NCBI RefSeq assembly: GCF_013426735.1
Contig: NZ_AP023273.1
Location: forward strand, 1,098,883-1,162,882
DNA from: Agrobacterium vitis
GTDB taxonomy: Bacteria; Pseudomonadota; Alphaproteobacteria; Rhizobiales; Rhizobiaceae
Length of the DNA stretch: 64,000 nt
Direction of reading: 5' to 3'
Below the pieces are notes generated by a model. That model did not search any database, was not told the DNA's origin, and saw only the letters and a list, made by a program, of their open reading frames with translations. Below, piece after piece: positions 1-9,607 of the stretch (positions are counted from its first letter, which is position 1; each line of letters starts with the position of its first letter). Both the position numbers and the translations under genes were made by a program.

Positions 1-122
1 TGAGCGGCGGTATCCATGCAGCCGAATATACCAATAACGGCAAGACAGACGAGACGATGCTGAACGCTTACCTGGAGCGAGAAGCCGCGACGCCAAAGTG
101 GTGGATGCCCCGCTTGGCCTGA
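1..122 (+). CDS. HAD-superfamily hydrolase, 3' end only (TIGR01459-like)
   Basis: The reading frame starting at base 3 is open from the window edge and stops with TGA at 120-122. Its last 39 residues begin SGGIHAAEY and end PKWWMPRLA. I recognise this tail as that of the HAD-type hydrolases usually found directly upstream of ribF in rhizobia. Only the C-terminus is present, so catalytic residues cannot be checked. The stop lies 12 bases before the ribF start, which suggests co-transcription. Confidence 0.6.
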   Translation, partial: SGGIHAAEYTNNGKTDETMLNAYLEREAATPKWWMPRLA

Positions 123-134
123 CGGAAAAGTGCA

Positions 135-1115
135 ATGACCGTTTTTCACCGCAATGAGAAGAAGACCCCGCTGCCCGACAGCCTGAAGGGCGGCGTTGTT
201 GCCATCGGCAATTTCGATGGTGTGCATCGTGGCCACCAGACCGTGCTTAATCGGGCGCTCGAACTGGCACAGCAACGCGGCGCTCCCGCTCTGGTTCTGA
301 CTTTTGAGCCGCATCCCCGTGCGGTGTTCGCCCCACAGGCCCCGGTGTTTCGGCTGACCCCGGCGCCGCTCAAGGCCCGCCTTCTGGAGGCGATGGGGTT
401 TCAGTCGGTGATCGAATATCCATTCGACCGGGAATTTTCGCAGCGTTCCGCCGAGGATTTCGTCAAGACCGTGCTGGTGGACTGGCTGGGGGCTGCTCAA
501 GTGGTGACCGGCTTCGATTTTCATTTCGGCAAAGGGCGCGAAGGCGGCCCGGCCTTCCTGATGGGGATGGGCGCGCAATACGGTTTCGGTGTCACACTTC
601 TCGATGCCTTCCGCGATGAAAATGCCGAGGTTGTTTCTTCCACCCGTATTCGCGGTCTGTTGGCAGAGGGTGCTGTCAGCGAAGTGGCTGGCCTGCTCGG
701 CTATCGCTTCACGGTCGAGGCCGAGGTTATCAAGGGCCAGCAGCTTGGCCGCACCCTGGGCTTTCCCACCGCCAACATGGCGCTCTCGCCCCAAACCACC
801 TTGCGACCCGGCATTTATGCCGTGCGACTGCGCCGGGCCGACGGTTCGATACACGATGGCGTTTCCAGTTTCGGTTATCGCCCGACGGTAACGGACAACG
901 GTGCGGCGCTGCTTGAAACCTTCGTCTTCGATTTCTCTGGCGATCTTTATGGGGAAACCTGTGGCGTGTCCTTCTTCGGTCATCTGCGTGACGAGTGGAA
1001 ATTTGAGGGCCTGGATCCGCTGGTCGCCCAGATCAGGCAGGATGCTGAGGAGGCCAGGGCGTTGCTGGCGGGCGTGAAGCCCCTTGGCGAACTGGATCGA
1101 AAAATAGCCTTTTGA
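135..1115 (+). CDS. ribF: bifunctional riboflavin kinase / FAD synthetase
   Basis: Converts riboflavin to FMN and then FAD in the cytoplasm. The 326-residue protein has the usual two-domain length. The N-terminal FMN adenylyltransferase domain carries GNFDGVHRGH at residues 25-34 and SSTRIR at 168-173. The C-terminal flavokinase domain carries GRTLGFPTANM at about 205-215. The gene follows a HAD hydrolase by 12 bases, so the two probably form one transcript. Nothing is missing. Confidence 0.95.
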   Translation: MTVFHRNEKKTPLPDSLKGGVVAIGNFDGVHRGHQTVLNRALELAQQRGAPALVLTFEPHPRAVFAPQAPVFRLTPAPLKARLLEAMGFQSVIEYPFDREFSQRSAEDFVKTVLVDWLGAAQVVTGFDFHFGKGREGGPAFLMGMGAQYGFGVTLLDAFRDENAEVVSSTRIRGLLAEGAVSEVAGLLGYRFTVEAEVIKGQQLGRTLGFPTANMALSPQTTLRPGIYAVRLRRADGSIHDGVSSFGYRPTVTDNGAALLETFVFDFSGDLYGETCGVSFFGHLRDEWKFEGLDPLVAQIRQDAEEARALLAGVKPLGELDRKIAF

Positions 1116-1222
1116 CGCCATTGTCAGCCCTTCAACTAAAGGCTTCGGTTTTTTACAGCCTGAATGCCGGGCATTTGCCGGTTGCAGCCCAGCGATGAAT
1201 CGGAAATGATCGGAGATACGTT

Positions 1223-1255
1223 GAGGCGCGCAATGCAGTTGCGCCTCTGCTTTTG
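1223..1255 (+). terminator. hairpin with short T run before the DUF3311 gene
   Basis: GAGGCGC at 1223-1229 pairs with GCGCCTC at 1240-1246, and the stem is followed by a short T-rich run. It ends just before the ribosome-binding site of the next gene. It could terminate ribF transcription or act as an attenuator for the transporter pair. Which one is not decidable from sequence. Confidence 0.4.
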
Positions 1256-1269
1256 CGGGAGAGGGTTTC

Positions 1270-1467
1270 ATGCAAAAACGTATTTGGACAGCGGCCTGCT
1301 GGCTGCTGGTTATTCCGTATATTGGCCTGTTATGGGTTCCATTTTATAATATTCGTGAGCCGTCGCTGTTCGGCTTTCCATTTTTCTACTGGTATCAGTT
1401 GATGTGGGTGCCTCTGACATCGCTCCTGATTTACATCGCCTACAGGAGCATGCCCCATGATGACTGA
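1270..1467 (+). CDS. DUF3311 small membrane protein, partner of the downstream symporter
   Basis: A 65-residue protein with two hydrophobic segments (about residues 5-25 and 38-60), matching DUF3311. Members of this family are encoded directly before sodium:solute symporters of the acetate/monocarboxylate type and are thought to be accessory subunits. The start has a good Shine-Dalgarno (GGGAGAGGG). Its 3' end overlaps the start of the transporter gene by 11 bases, consistent with coupled translation. Its molecular role is unproven. Confidence 0.8.
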   Translation: MQKRIWTAACWLLVIPYIGLLWVPFYNIREPSLFGFPFFYWYQLMWVPLTSLLIYIAYRSMPHDD

Positions 1468-2932
1468 GATCGATCCCACGGCGCTTGCCGTCTTCATCTT
1501 CTTCTTTGCACTTGTCACCGTCATGGGCTTTGTCGCCTCGCGCTGGCGCAAGCCGGAGACCATGGCCCATATCGATGAATGGGGGCTTGGCGGGCGCAAA
1601 TTCGGCACCTGGATCACGTGGTTTCTGGTGGGTGGCGATTTCTATACCGCCTATACGGTCATTGCCGTTCCGGCGCTGGTCTATGCGGTTGGCGCCTATG
1701 GGTTCTTCGCGCTGCCCTACACGATCATTGTCTATCCCTTTGTGTTTCTGGTCATGCCGGTTTTGTGGCGGCGTGCAAAGGAGCACGGCTATGTGACGGC
1801 AGGCGATGTCGTGCATGGCCAATACGGCTCTCGTGCTTTGGAACTGGTGGTAGCGCTGACAGGGGTGATTGCCACCATGCCCTATATCGCCCTTCAGCTG
1901 GTCGGCATGGCCGCCGTGCTGAAAGCGCTTGGCCTGCATGGCGAAGTGCCACTGATGGTGTCCTTTATCATTCTGGCGCTCTACACCTATTCCGCAGGCT
2001 TGCGCGCTCCGGCGCTGATTGCGTTCGTCAAGGACATCATGATCTATATCGTGGTGATTGTTGCTGTCGCCGCGATCCCGATGAAGCTTGGCGGCTATGC
2101 CAACGTGTTCGCCAGCGCCGATGCTGCCTTCCAGACCAAGGGTTCCGGCGGTCTTTTGCTGGGCGGCAATCAATATGTGGCCTATGCGACGCTGGCCTTC
2201 GGTTCGGCGCTGGCGGCCTTCATGTATCCGCACACGCTGACGGGCATTTTTGCCTCCAACGGTGCCAATACCATCCGCAAGAATGCCATGCTGCTGCCCG
2301 CCTATACGCTGCTATTGGGGCTTTTGGCGCTGCTCGGCTATATGGGCCATGCCGCAGGCCTGAAACCGGCCACCCCGAATGACATTGTGCCGATGCTGTT
2401 CCAGACGCTGTTTCCAAGCTGGTTTGCGGGCTTTGCCTTTGCTGCCATCGCCATTGGCGCTCTGGTGCCAGCAGCGGTGATGAGCATTGGTGCCGCCAAT
2501 CTCTTCACCCGCAATTTCTGGAAGGCCTATGTCAACCCGGATGTGTCGCACGCAGGCGAAGCGCAGGTGGCAAAAATCACTTCGCTGGTGGTCAAGGTCG
2601 GAGCGCTGCTGGTCATCGTCTTCCTGCCGACCCAGTTTGCGCTGGATCTTCAACTTCTGGGCGGCGTCTGGATCTTGCAGACCTTGCCAGCGTTGATCTT
2701 CGGGCTGTTTTCCAACTGGTTCCGGGTTCCCGGCCTGCTGGCGGGCTGGGTGGTCGGCTTTGTCGGCGGCACCTGGCTGGTCTGGCTGAATGGCTTGAAG
2801 CCGCTGCATACGCTGAGCTTCGGGGACACGCAGTTCACCGTCTATACCGGCATTCTGGCGCTGCTGGCCAATATTGTCGTGGCGGTGCTGGTCAACCTTG
2901 TCACCCCAGCCAAGGTACCGGCGCGGGCGTGA
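1457..2932 (+). CDS. mctP: sodium:solute symporter, MctP-type monocarboxylate permease
   Basis: A 491-residue inner-membrane carrier of the SSS family with about 13 hydrophobic segments. Length, composition and the overlapping DUF3311 gene match rhizobial MctP, which takes up lactate, pyruvate, alanine and similar monocarboxylates. In Rhizobium leguminosarum mctP is controlled by the MctS/MctR two-component pair; no such pair lies in this window. The substrate is inferred from family and context. A related pathway, an L-lactate dehydrogenase, lies far away at about 60 kb. Confidence 0.8.
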   Translation: MMTEIDPTALAVFIFFFALVTVMGFVASRWRKPETMAHIDEWGLGGRKFGTWITWFLVGGDFYTAYTVIAVPALVYAVGAYGFFALPYTIIVYPFVFLVMPVLWRRAKEHGYVTAGDVVHGQYGSRALELVVALTGVIATMPYIALQLVGMAAVLKALGLHGEVPLMVSFIILALYTYSAGLRAPALIAFVKDIMIYIVVIVAVAAIPMKLGGYANVFASADAAFQTKGSGGLLLGGNQYVAYATLAFGSALAAFMYPHTLTGIFASNGANTIRKNAMLLPAYTLLLGLLALLGYMGHAAGLKPATPNDIVPMLFQTLFPSWFAGFAFAAIAIGALVPAAVMSIGAANLFTRNFWKAYVNPDVSHAGEAQVAKITSLVVKVGALLVIVFLPTQFALDLQLLGGVWILQTLPALIFGLFSNWFRVPGLLAGWVVGFVGGTWLVWLNGLKPLHTLSFGDTQFTVYTGILALLANIVVAVLVNLVTPAKVPARA

Positions 2933-3123
2933 GATTGTCAACCAGCGCGGCGGCTTCTACCGACTCGCTGGTGGTGCTTCGTTTGACGGTGCCGTCATCC
3001 TCGGGGCCGTCACCCTCGGGCTTGTCCCGAGGGTCTGCCGTGGCATGATGTTGCGCTGACGTAAGTTGACAATCGTCCGTGGCCAATGGGGTTAGATACT
3101 CGGCACGAGGCCGAGCATGACGA
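2933..3123. repeat. RIME-like intergenic mosaic repeat, copy A
   Basis: The 484 bases between mctP and ileS carry no gene. GATTGTCAAC at 2933-2942 is mirrored by GTTGACAATC at 3065-3074. Inside is the palindrome CCCTCGGG/CCCGAGGG near 3013-3033, and a second palindrome around CTCGGC/GCCGAG lies at about 3098-3117. The same two inner palindromes occur, in the opposite orientation, in the repeats at 22018-22191 and 59703-59874. Shared modules in different arrangements fit the rhizobial RIME class. Confidence 0.7.
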
Positions 3124-3416
3124 AGAAAGGGAGGCTGCCCCTTAAAAACATCATAGAGGTCGCAAGGCTTTGTTGTTTTCCCTCGTCTCTTTCCCTCTTC
3201 TCTTTCGGTGTGAAACCGCTTAAACAAACGCCATCATGAGAACAGTCGGGTTGACCATAGCTTTCCGTAGTATCGGGCGAATTATTGGCCCGGCCTTCCG
3301 CGCGCTCTAGGAGCAGCCGGAGGGTCCGGGTTTTCGGCGTGTGTTCTTCCACGCCCCGTCACCGACTTTCTCTTCTTTCAGGCGCACTCTTGCCGCCTCT
3401 CATCTATGGCTAGATC
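3124..3416. other. ileS leader region without a recognisable gene
   Basis: No convincing coding frame is present. The sequence contains a small hairpin (GGCGTG/CACGCC, about 3337-3356) and long pyrimidine-rich stretches. No T-box or other known riboswitch was recognised. It probably holds the ileS promoter, but no clear -35/-10 pair could be assigned. Confidence 0.4.
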
Positions 3417-6317
3417 ATGACCGAGACCACTGATAAAAAAGACTATTCCGCCACGCTGGCCCTGCCGCAGACGGAGTTTCCGATGCGCGCCGGATTGCCG
3501 CAAAAAGAGCCGGAAATCGTTGCCCGCTGGCAGCAGATGGGGCTTTATAAGAAACTCCGCGCCTCCTCGGCTGGCCGCGAAAAATTCGTGCTGCACGATG
3601 GCCCTCCTTACGCCAACGGCAATATCCACATCGGCCACGCGCTGAACAAGATCCTGAAAGACGTCATCACCCGCTCGTTCCAGATGCGCGGCTATGATGC
3701 CAATTATGTCCCCGGCTGGGATTGCCACGGCCTGCCAATTGAATGGAAGATCGAGGAAAAATACCGCGAAAAAGGCAAGGACAAGAACGAGGTTCCGATC
3801 AACGAATTCCGTCAGGAATGCCGTGATTTTGCCTCCGGTTGGATCAAGGTGCAGTCGGAAGAGTTCAAGCGTCTCGGCATCGAGGGCGATTTTGAAAATC
3901 CCTACACCACGATGAATTTCCATTCGGAAGCCCGCATCGCTGGCGAATTGTTGAAAATCGCCAAGAGCGGCCAGCTTTATCGTGGCTCCAAGCCGATCAT
4001 GTGGTCGGTGGTGGAACGCACCGCCTTGGCCGAGGCCGAGGTGGAGTATCATGAGGTCGAAAGTGATACGATCTGGGTGAAGTTTCCTGTGGTTGAGGGT
4101 GGCGCTGATCTTCAGGGAAACTCCGTTGTCATCTGGACCACCACGCCTTGGACTATCCCCGGAAACCGCGCCATCTCATTCTCGTCCAAGATCGAATACG
4201 GTCTCTATGAAGTCACCGAGGCGACCAATGATTTCGGCCCGCAACCGGGTGAAAAGCTGATCTTCGCCAAGCGTTTGGCGCAGGATTGCGCAACCAAGGC
4301 CAAGATCACGCTTGAACTGCGTCGTGATGTTTCCGGTGACGAACTGGGAGCCATCGTCTGCGCCCATCCATTGGTCGATCTTGGTTACGATTTCAAAGTC
4401 CCCCTCATCGACGGCGATCACGTCACCGATGACGCTGGTACTGGCTTCGTCCACACCGCTCCAAGTCACGGACGTGAAGACTTTGATGCATGGATGTCTG
4501 CTGCCCGCGACTTGGAAGCCCGTGGCATCTCGTCCAAAATCCCCTTCACCGTCGATGACGCAGGCTTCTACACCGAAGACGCCCCCGGCTTTGGCCCATC
4601 GGCCGAAGGTGGCGCTGCCCGCGTGATGGACGACAACGGCAAAAAGGGTGATGCCAACGAGCGTGTCATCAAGGCACTGATCGTTGCCAACAACCTGTTT
4701 GCCCGTGGCCGGATCAAGCATGATTATCCGCATTCATGGCGCTCCAAGAAGCCGGTGATTTTCCGCAACACGCCGCAATGGTTTGTCTATATGGATAAGG
4801 AATTGGGCGATGGCACCACGCTGCGCTCACGCGCCCTTGGTGCCATTGACGATACCCGTTTCGTACCCGCCGCTGGCCAGAACCGCCTGCGCGCCATGAT
4901 TGAAGGTCGCCCGGATTGGGTTCTGTCGCGCCAACGCGCATGGGGCGTTCCCATCTGCGTGTTTGCCGATGAGGCAGGCGAAGTCTTGCAAAACGAGACC
5001 GTCAATGCCCGCATTCTGGAAGCCTTTGAGGTTGAGGGCGCGGATGCATGGTTTGCTGACGGTGCCAAGGAACGCTTCCTCGAAGGCGTGAATGATCAGG
5101 AGCGCTGGACGCAGGTGCGCGACATTCTCGATGTCTGGTTCGATTCGGGCTGCACCCACACCTTTACGCTGGAAGACCGTCCGGACCTGAAATGGCCTGC
5201 TGATGTCTATCTCGAAGGCTCTGATCAGCATCGCGGCTGGTTCCACTCATCCCTGCTGGAATCCTGCGCCACTCGTGGCCGTGCGCCTTACAATGCCGTC
5301 ATCACCCATGGTTTCACCATGGCGGAAGATGGTCGTAAAATGTCGAAATCCATCGGTAATACCATTTCGCCTCAGGATGTTATGGCCCAGTCCGGTGCCG
5401 ATATCCTGCGTCTGTGGGTGATGAACACCGATTACTGGGAAGATCAGCGTCTGGGCAAAGCCATCATCCAGACCAATGTCGATGCCTATCGCAAGATCCG
5501 CAATACGGTTCGCTGGATGCTCGGCACGCTGGCGCATGACCATGGCGAAGACATTGCCTATGAGGCCTTGCCAGAGCTGGAAAAGCTGATGCTGCATCGG
5601 CTGGCCGAGCTGGATGTGCTTGTGCGCGACAGCTATGACGCTTTCGAGTTCAAGAAGATCACCCGTGCGCTGACCGATTTTGCCAATGTCGAGCTGTCGG
5701 CCTTCTACTTCGATATCCGTAAGGATGCGCTCTATTGCGACGCGCCGTCTTCGCCGCGCCGCCGTGCGTCCCTGTTCGTGATCCGCAAGCTGTTCGACTG
5801 CATGGTGCTGTGGCTGGCGCCAATGCTGCCCTTCACCACAGAGGAAGCCTGGCTGTCGCGCAAGCCGGATGCGGTTTCCGTGCATCTGGAACAGTTCCCG
5901 CCGATCCCGGCGCAGTGGCTGAACCAGGTGCTGGACGGCAAATGGGCAAAGATCCGCAAGGTGCGCTCCGTCGTGACCGGCGCGCTGGAAGTGGAGCGCA
6001 AGGACAAGCGCATCGGCTCCTCGCTGGAAGCGGCTCCCGTCGTACATATTGCTGATGCCGATCTGCTGGCCGCCCTTGAGGGTCAAGATTTCGCTGAAAT
6101 CTGCATCACCTCGGCCATTTCGGTGGTGGCGGGCGAAGGTCCGTCTGATGCCTTCCGGTTATCAGATGTGGGTACGGTCTGCGTCGAACCGAAACTGGCG
6201 GAGGGCCGCAAATGCGCCCGCTCCTGGCGTATCACCGACGATGTCGGCTCCGACCCTTGTTATCCCGATGTTTCGGCACGGGATGCGGCGGCCTTGCGCG
6301 AACTGACACTTGGCTGA
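3417..6317 (+). CDS. ileS: isoleucyl-tRNA synthetase
   Basis: Charges tRNA-Ile and edits misactivated valine. The 966-residue protein carries the class I HIGH motif (HIGH at residues 71-74, within a GPPYANGN context) and the KMSKS loop (about residue 641). The CP1 editing domain is present between them. The ATG at 3417 has little Shine-Dalgarno but begins the family-typical N-terminus. A cysteine pair near the C-terminus (KCARSW, then PCYPD) lacks the full zinc set, as is normal for the short alphaproteobacterial type. Confidence 0.97.
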   Translation: MTETTDKKDYSATLALPQTEFPMRAGLPQKEPEIVARWQQMGLYKKLRASSAGREKFVLHDGPPYANGNIHIGHALNKILKDVITRSFQMRGYDANYVPGWDCHGLPIEWKIEEKYREKGKDKNEVPINEFRQECRDFASGWIKVQSEEFKRLGIEGDFENPYTTMNFHSEARIAGELLKIAKSGQLYRGSKPIMWSVVERTALAEAEVEYHEVESDTIWVKFPVVEGGADLQGNSVVIWTTTPWTIPGNRAISFSSKIEYGLYEVTEATNDFGPQPGEKLIFAKRLAQDCATKAKITLELRRDVSGDELGAIVCAHPLVDLGYDFKVPLIDGDHVTDDAGTGFVHTAPSHGREDFDAWMSAARDLEARGISSKIPFTVDDAGFYTEDAPGFGPSAEGGAARVMDDNGKKGDANERVIKALIVANNLFARGRIKHDYPHSWRSKKPVIFRNTPQWFVYMDKELGDGTTLRSRALGAIDDTRFVPAAGQNRLRAMIEGRPDWVLSRQRAWGVPICVFADEAGEVLQNETVNARILEAFEVEGADAWFADGAKERFLEGVNDQERWTQVRDILDVWFDSGCTHTFTLEDRPDLKWPADVYLEGSDQHRGWFHSSLLESCATRGRAPYNAVITHGFTMAEDGRKMSKSIGNTISPQDVMAQSGADILRLWVMNTDYWEDQRLGKAIIQTNVDAYRKIRNTVRWMLGTLAHDHGEDIAYEALPELEKLMLHRLAELDVLVRDSYDAFEFKKITRALTDFANVELSAFYFDIRKDALYCDAPSSPRRRASLFVIRKLFDCMVLWLAPMLPFTTEEAWLSRKPDAVSVHLEQFPPIPAQWLNQVLDGKWAKIRKVRSVVTGALEVERKDKRIGSSLEAAPVVHIADADLLAALEGQDFAEICITSAISVVAGEGPSDAFRLSDVGTVCVEPKLAEGRKCARSWRITDDVGSDPCYPDVSARDAAALRELTLG

Positions 6318-6329
6318 CAGATGAATATT

Positions 6330-6365
6330 TACCGGATGATTTGCGCTTTTTAGGATCATCCGGTA
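6330..6365 (+). terminator. perfect 11-bp hairpin after ileS
   Basis: TACCGGATGAT at 6330-6340 is exactly complementary to 6355-6365 with a 14-base loop. It sits 12 bases after the ileS stop. There is no T tract, so it may be an RNA-processing or 3'-protecting stem rather than a classical terminator. Confidence 0.5.
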
Positions 6366-6394
6366 GAAGCTGCCTGAAATTGGCCGGAATTTTC

Positions 6395-6421
6395 TATCAG
6401 GCGGGAAGATGCCGCCTGATA
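6395..6421 (+). terminator. second perfect hairpin after ileS
   Basis: TATCAGGCGG at 6395-6404 is exactly complementary to 6412-6421 with a 7-base loop. It follows the first stem by 30 bases. The 304 bases between ileS and the lipoprotein gene hold these two stems and, in their second half, presumably the promoter of the lipoprotein gene. Confidence 0.5.
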
Positions 6422-6621
6422 ATTATTCAGGATGGTGCCGGTATGGTCGATTTGATGTTCTCCTAAGCTTGCTGTATAAGGCGCGCGGGAGGTTCCGATC
6501 TGAAGCCATACGCGACAGCGATGCGAATATCCGTTGGTTCAGCATGAGGCTGAATGGAGAGATGTTCACGACGACTGACGGAGCTTTGTATCCGGGACAT
6601 GAAAAAGGCTGGAAGGTATTA

Positions 6622-7230
6622 ATGGTTAAGGCACGGATGGTTCTTGTTGGCATGTTTGCTGCCTGCTCTGCCTTGAGCAGCTGCACCAGCAGCCCGACCT
6701 ATGGCACAGATAAAACGTCTATGGAACAATTGGTGGAAGATGTTGGCTCTGCCGCCTCTATCGGTAGCAAGAAGAAAACGACAGTCACGGCATATAACCC
6801 GCGCCCGGACCTCGTCCTGCCACCCAAGGGTGAGACCGCGCAGCTGGTGCAGCCGCAGCAATCCCTGGCCAGCAAGGATAATCCCGAGTGGGTCGAAAGC
6901 CCCGAGGACACCCGCACAAGGCTTGTGGCCGAAGCCGATGCCAACCGTGGCAACCAAAGCTATCGTTCGCCGCTTCTCGAAGGCAACGGCACCAACGGGA
7001 CGATGACTGAAACCCAGAAATGGCAGGCCTTCCGCGACGCCCGCAAGCTTCAGAAGGGCGCCTATATCGACCAGCGCCGGGTTCTGTCCGATCCGCCAGC
7101 TTCCTACCGTGAAGTTGACCAGGCCAAGTTGGACGATCTGGGTGAACCGGAAGCCAAGAAGGAAAAGCGTCGCCAGAAGGAAGCGGAAATGTCCAATTCC
7201 AATAAATCCTGGTGGATGCCTTTCCAATAA
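6622..7230 (+). CDS. conserved lipoprotein of unknown function
   Basis: A 202-residue protein with a lipoprotein signal peptide. A basic start (MVKAR) and hydrophobic stretch lead to lipobox LSSC, so Cys21 is the likely lipidated residue. The rest is hydrophilic and ends in a Lys/Glu-rich segment and WWMPFQ. The start at 6622 is chosen because it gives a proper signal peptide and has GGAAGG upstream; the frame is open further upstream to 6409. It resembles hypothetical lipoproteins found after ileS in rhizobia. No function can be assigned. Confidence 0.75.
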   Translation: MVKARMVLVGMFAACSALSSCTSSPTYGTDKTSMEQLVEDVGSAASIGSKKKTTVTAYNPRPDLVLPPKGETAQLVQPQQSLASKDNPEWVESPEDTRTRLVAEADANRGNQSYRSPLLEGNGTNGTMTETQKWQAFRDARKLQKGAYIDQRRVLSDPPASYREVDQAKLDDLGEPEAKKEKRRQKEAEMSNSNKSWWMPFQ

Positions 7231-7271
7231 GCTCTGGTCTTTCCAAGCCTTTGTGTTTTCAGCTAAATATC

Positions 7272-7302
7272 AAGCAGGCCCGAAATGGCCTGCTTTTCTT
7301 TT
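7272..7302 (+). terminator. rho-independent terminator
   Basis: AGCAGGCC (7273-7280) and GGCCTGCT (7287-7294) form a perfect 8-bp GC-rich stem with a 6-base loop followed by TTTCTTTT. It ends the lipoprotein gene. The next gene starts only 12 bases later, so that gene needs its own promoter or read-through. Confidence 0.85.
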
Positions 7303-7313
7303 GAGGTTCCTAT

Positions 7314-7796
7314 ATGGATTTCTCCATCCGCAAAGCGCGTCCAGACGACGTGCCCGTTATCCTTCGCTTCATCACCGATCTGGCGATTTTCGAAAAAGCC
7401 GAACACGAAGTGAAGGCTACAGCAGAAAGCCTGCATCAATCGTTGTTTGGTGACGGAGCCATTGCCTTTGCCGTAGTCTTGGAAAAGCAGGGGACCCCTG
7501 TTGGTCACGCGATCTGGTTCTATAATTACTCAACCTGGCAGGCCCGCAAGGGACTCTATCTCGAAGATCTCTACATCGATCCAGCCCATCGCGGCGGCGG
7601 CGCTGGGCGGGCCATGCTGCGCTATCTGGCAAAGCTTGCTGTCGATACCGGCTGTGGCCGGTTCGAATGGAGCGTGCTGGATTGGAACGAGCCAGCCATC
7701 CGGCTCTATGATGCTGTTGGTGCAGAGCCGCAAACCGAATGGATCCGCTACCGGCTTTCCGGCGACAAGCTTGCGGATTTTGCCGCCGGAAGATGA
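7314..7796 (+). CDS. GNAT-family N-acetyltransferase (SSAT2-like)
   Basis: A 160-residue single-domain acetyltransferase. The acetyl-CoA pyrophosphate loop is visible as HRGGGAGRAML after the LYLEDLYIDP strand, about residues 83-105. The WSVLDWNEPAIRLYDAVGA region matches the spermidine/spermine or thialysine N-acetyltransferase subgroup. The natural substrate cannot be read from sequence. It follows a terminator directly and is convergent with the oxidoreductase gene, 6 bases away. Confidence 0.85.
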   Translation: MDFSIRKARPDDVPVILRFITDLAIFEKAEHEVKATAESLHQSLFGDGAIAFAVVLEKQGTPVGHAIWFYNYSTWQARKGLYLEDLYIDPAHRGGGAGRAMLRYLAKLAVDTGCGRFEWSVLDWNEPAIRLYDAVGAEPQTEWIRYRLSGDKLADFAAGR

Positions 7797-7802
7797 TGAC
7801 TC

Positions 7803-8828
7803 TTATTCGGAGACGCGCACCAGCAATTTGCCGAAATTCTTGCCCTCCAACAGGCCGATAAAGGCTTGAGGGGCGTTTTCCAACCCATCGACAATGTCTT
7901 CCCGGTAGCGCAGCAATCCATCGGCAATCCAGCCTGCCGCCTCCCGCTGGAATTGCGGAAACTGATCAACAAATTCGCGTTGGATGAAACCCCGCACGGT
8001 CAGGCTCTTGGTTAGAATATCGCGCATGGTCATCGGCAGACGGTCCGGGCCGGACGCATCCTCCACGGACTGGTTATATTGGGCGATCAGACCGCAGACC
8101 GGCACACGTGCAAAGCTATTGAGCAGCGGGAACACCGCTTTCCAGACATCACCACCGACATTTTCGAAATAAACGTCGATGCCATCAGGGCAGGCCTGTG
8201 CCAGCTCCTGGGCAAAGTCAGGAGAGCGGTGATCAACGACCGCATCGAAACCGAGTTCGTTTTTGATAAAAGCGCATTTGTCAGCCCCGCCAGCAATGCC
8301 AACCGCGCGCGCACCTTTGAGGCGGGCAATCTGACCGACCGCAGAGCCAACCGCGCCGCTGGCCGCGGCCACCACGACCGTTTCGCCGGGCTTTGGCTTG
8401 CCGATGGTCAGCAATCCCGCATAGGCGGTAAAGCCGGGCATGCCCAGCACGCCGAGCGCGGTACTGATCGGGGCTGCCGACGGATCGATCTTGCGCAACG
8501 TCTCACCTTTGGCAATCGCATAGCTTTGCCAGCCGGAATGAGAGAGAACGATATCTCCCTCTTGAAAATCATTGTGTCTTGAGCGGAGCACGCGGGCGAC
8601 TGTGCCGCCCTCCATCACAGCGCCAATCTCAACCGGCTTGGCATAGGATTTTGCAGCGCTCATGCGTCCGCGCATATAGGGATCAAGAGATAGATAGAGG
8701 ATTTGCAGCTGAACCTCGCCGTTAGTGGGTTCGCCCACAGAGCCTGTTTCCAGCCGAAAATTATCGGCCGCTGGAGCGCCGGTTGGGCGGGACGCAAGCT
8801 GAACTTGAAGGTTTTGTTGATGTGTCAT
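7803..8828 (-). CDS. NADP-dependent medium-chain oxidoreductase (CurA / leukotriene B4 dehydrogenase-like)
   Basis: A 341-residue zinc-independent MDR enzyme. The nucleotide-binding motif AAASGAVGSAVGQ lies mid-protein, and LDPYMRGRM near the N-terminus is typical of the prostaglandin reductase/CurA group, which reduces activated double bonds with NADPH. Cysteine zinc ligands are absent, as expected. The ATG at 8828 (MTHQQN) is preferred; an alternative is 8840. The frame is open to 9128, but that part overlaps the divergent recX promoter and reads as low-quality protein. Confidence 0.85.
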   Translation of the reverse strand: MTHQQNLQVQLASRPTGAPAADNFRLETGSVGEPTNGEVQLQILYLSLDPYMRGRMSAAKSYAKPVEIGAVMEGGTVARVLRSRHNDFQEGDIVLSHSGWQSYAIAKGETLRKIDPSAAPISTALGVLGMPGFTAYAGLLTIGKPKPGETVVVAAASGAVGSAVGQIARLKGARAVGIAGGADKCAFIKNELGFDAVVDHRSPDFAQELAQACPDGIDVYFENVGGDVWKAVFPLLNSFARVPVCGLIAQYNQSVEDASGPDRLPMTMRDILTKSLTVRGFIQREFVDQFPQFQREAAGWIADGLLRYREDIVDGLENAPQAFIGLLEGKNFGKLLVRVSE

Positions 8829-8938
8829 GATGTCTTTCATTCCAGAATTCACATTGGCTTGAGGACACGCTCTCGGCGGTCCTGTCGTCTTCCATGACAA
8901 AGTGATATAGCGTCCATCATGGGACGAACAATAGAGGC

Positions 8939-9544
8939 ATGGCCAGCATTGGAACGACGAGCGAGATGACAGGCGAGACGCAAATCCTGTTCGACAGCGA
9001 GGCCCAACCTGACCCTTTGCAGCCGAAACCGCGGATGATAGCCTGGGCGCGCAACTCTGCCGCCTATCGCCTTGGCCGACGGATGATGAGCGAGCGGGAA
9101 TTGCGCGATGCCGTCTCCCGCAAGGCACGACAGAAATATGAGGGCATCGAGCCGGAGACGGTGGAGGCGCTGGCCGCCGAAGCCGTGCGCTTTGGCCGCC
9201 AGATGCTGGCGCTGGACGATGATGCGTATGCGCAGATCAAGTCGCAATCGGCGGCGCGCAGCGGCAAATCCAGACGTGCTATCGCCCAGACCCTGGCGCG
9301 CAAGGGTATCGAGAAGGACGTGGTGAGGGCAGCGCTAGAGGATATGGACGACCTGCCCGCGGCCATTCGATTTGCCAGAAAGCGCGGCTATGGCCCCTTT
9401 CGCCGCAGCGACGGCGATGAACGGCAGAGAATGAAGGAAATGTCGGGCATGGCACGCAATGGCTTTGGCTTCGATCTGGTGCAACGCGTGCTTGCCATGT
9501 CACGCGAAGAGGCCGAAGAGTATTTGTTGCAACAACCGCTGTAA
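8939..9544 (+). CDS. recX: RecX-family regulatory protein
   Basis: A 201-residue cytoplasmic protein rich in helices and charged residues. The repeated three-helix pattern (RMMSERELRDAVSRKA, then RAIAQTLARKGI, then KRGYGPFRR) is typical of RecX, which modulates RecA filament growth. recA is not adjacent here. Start 8939 is the first ATG after the divergent oxidoreductase. Its 110-base gap to that gene must hold both promoters. Confidence 0.8.
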   Translation: MASIGTTSEMTGETQILFDSEAQPDPLQPKPRMIAWARNSAAYRLGRRMMSERELRDAVSRKARQKYEGIEPETVEALAAEAVRFGRQMLALDDDAYAQIKSQSAARSGKSRRAIAQTLARKGIEKDVVRAALEDMDDLPAAIRFARKRGYGPFRRSDGDERQRMKEMSGMARNGFGFDLVQRVLAMSREEAEEYLLQQPL

Positions 9545-9607
9545 GCGAGGCTTGCCGGTGGGTTGATCTGCATTTCTTTCAATTCAAGACGTATTCAAGG
9601 GTTTTTC

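Noticed and set aside
1310..2233. A 307-codon minus-strand frame opposite mctP
   Set aside because: Antisense of the transporter; His/Arg/Asp-rich low-quality translation.
3124..3416. T-box or other amino-acid riboswitch upstream of ileS
   Set aside because: No T-box core sequence, and T-boxes are not expected in alphaproteobacteria; only small hairpins are visible.
8829..9128. N-terminal extension of the MDR oxidoreductase
   Set aside because: It would overlap recX on the other strand and is Arg/Ser-rich; the protein-like sequence starts at 8828.
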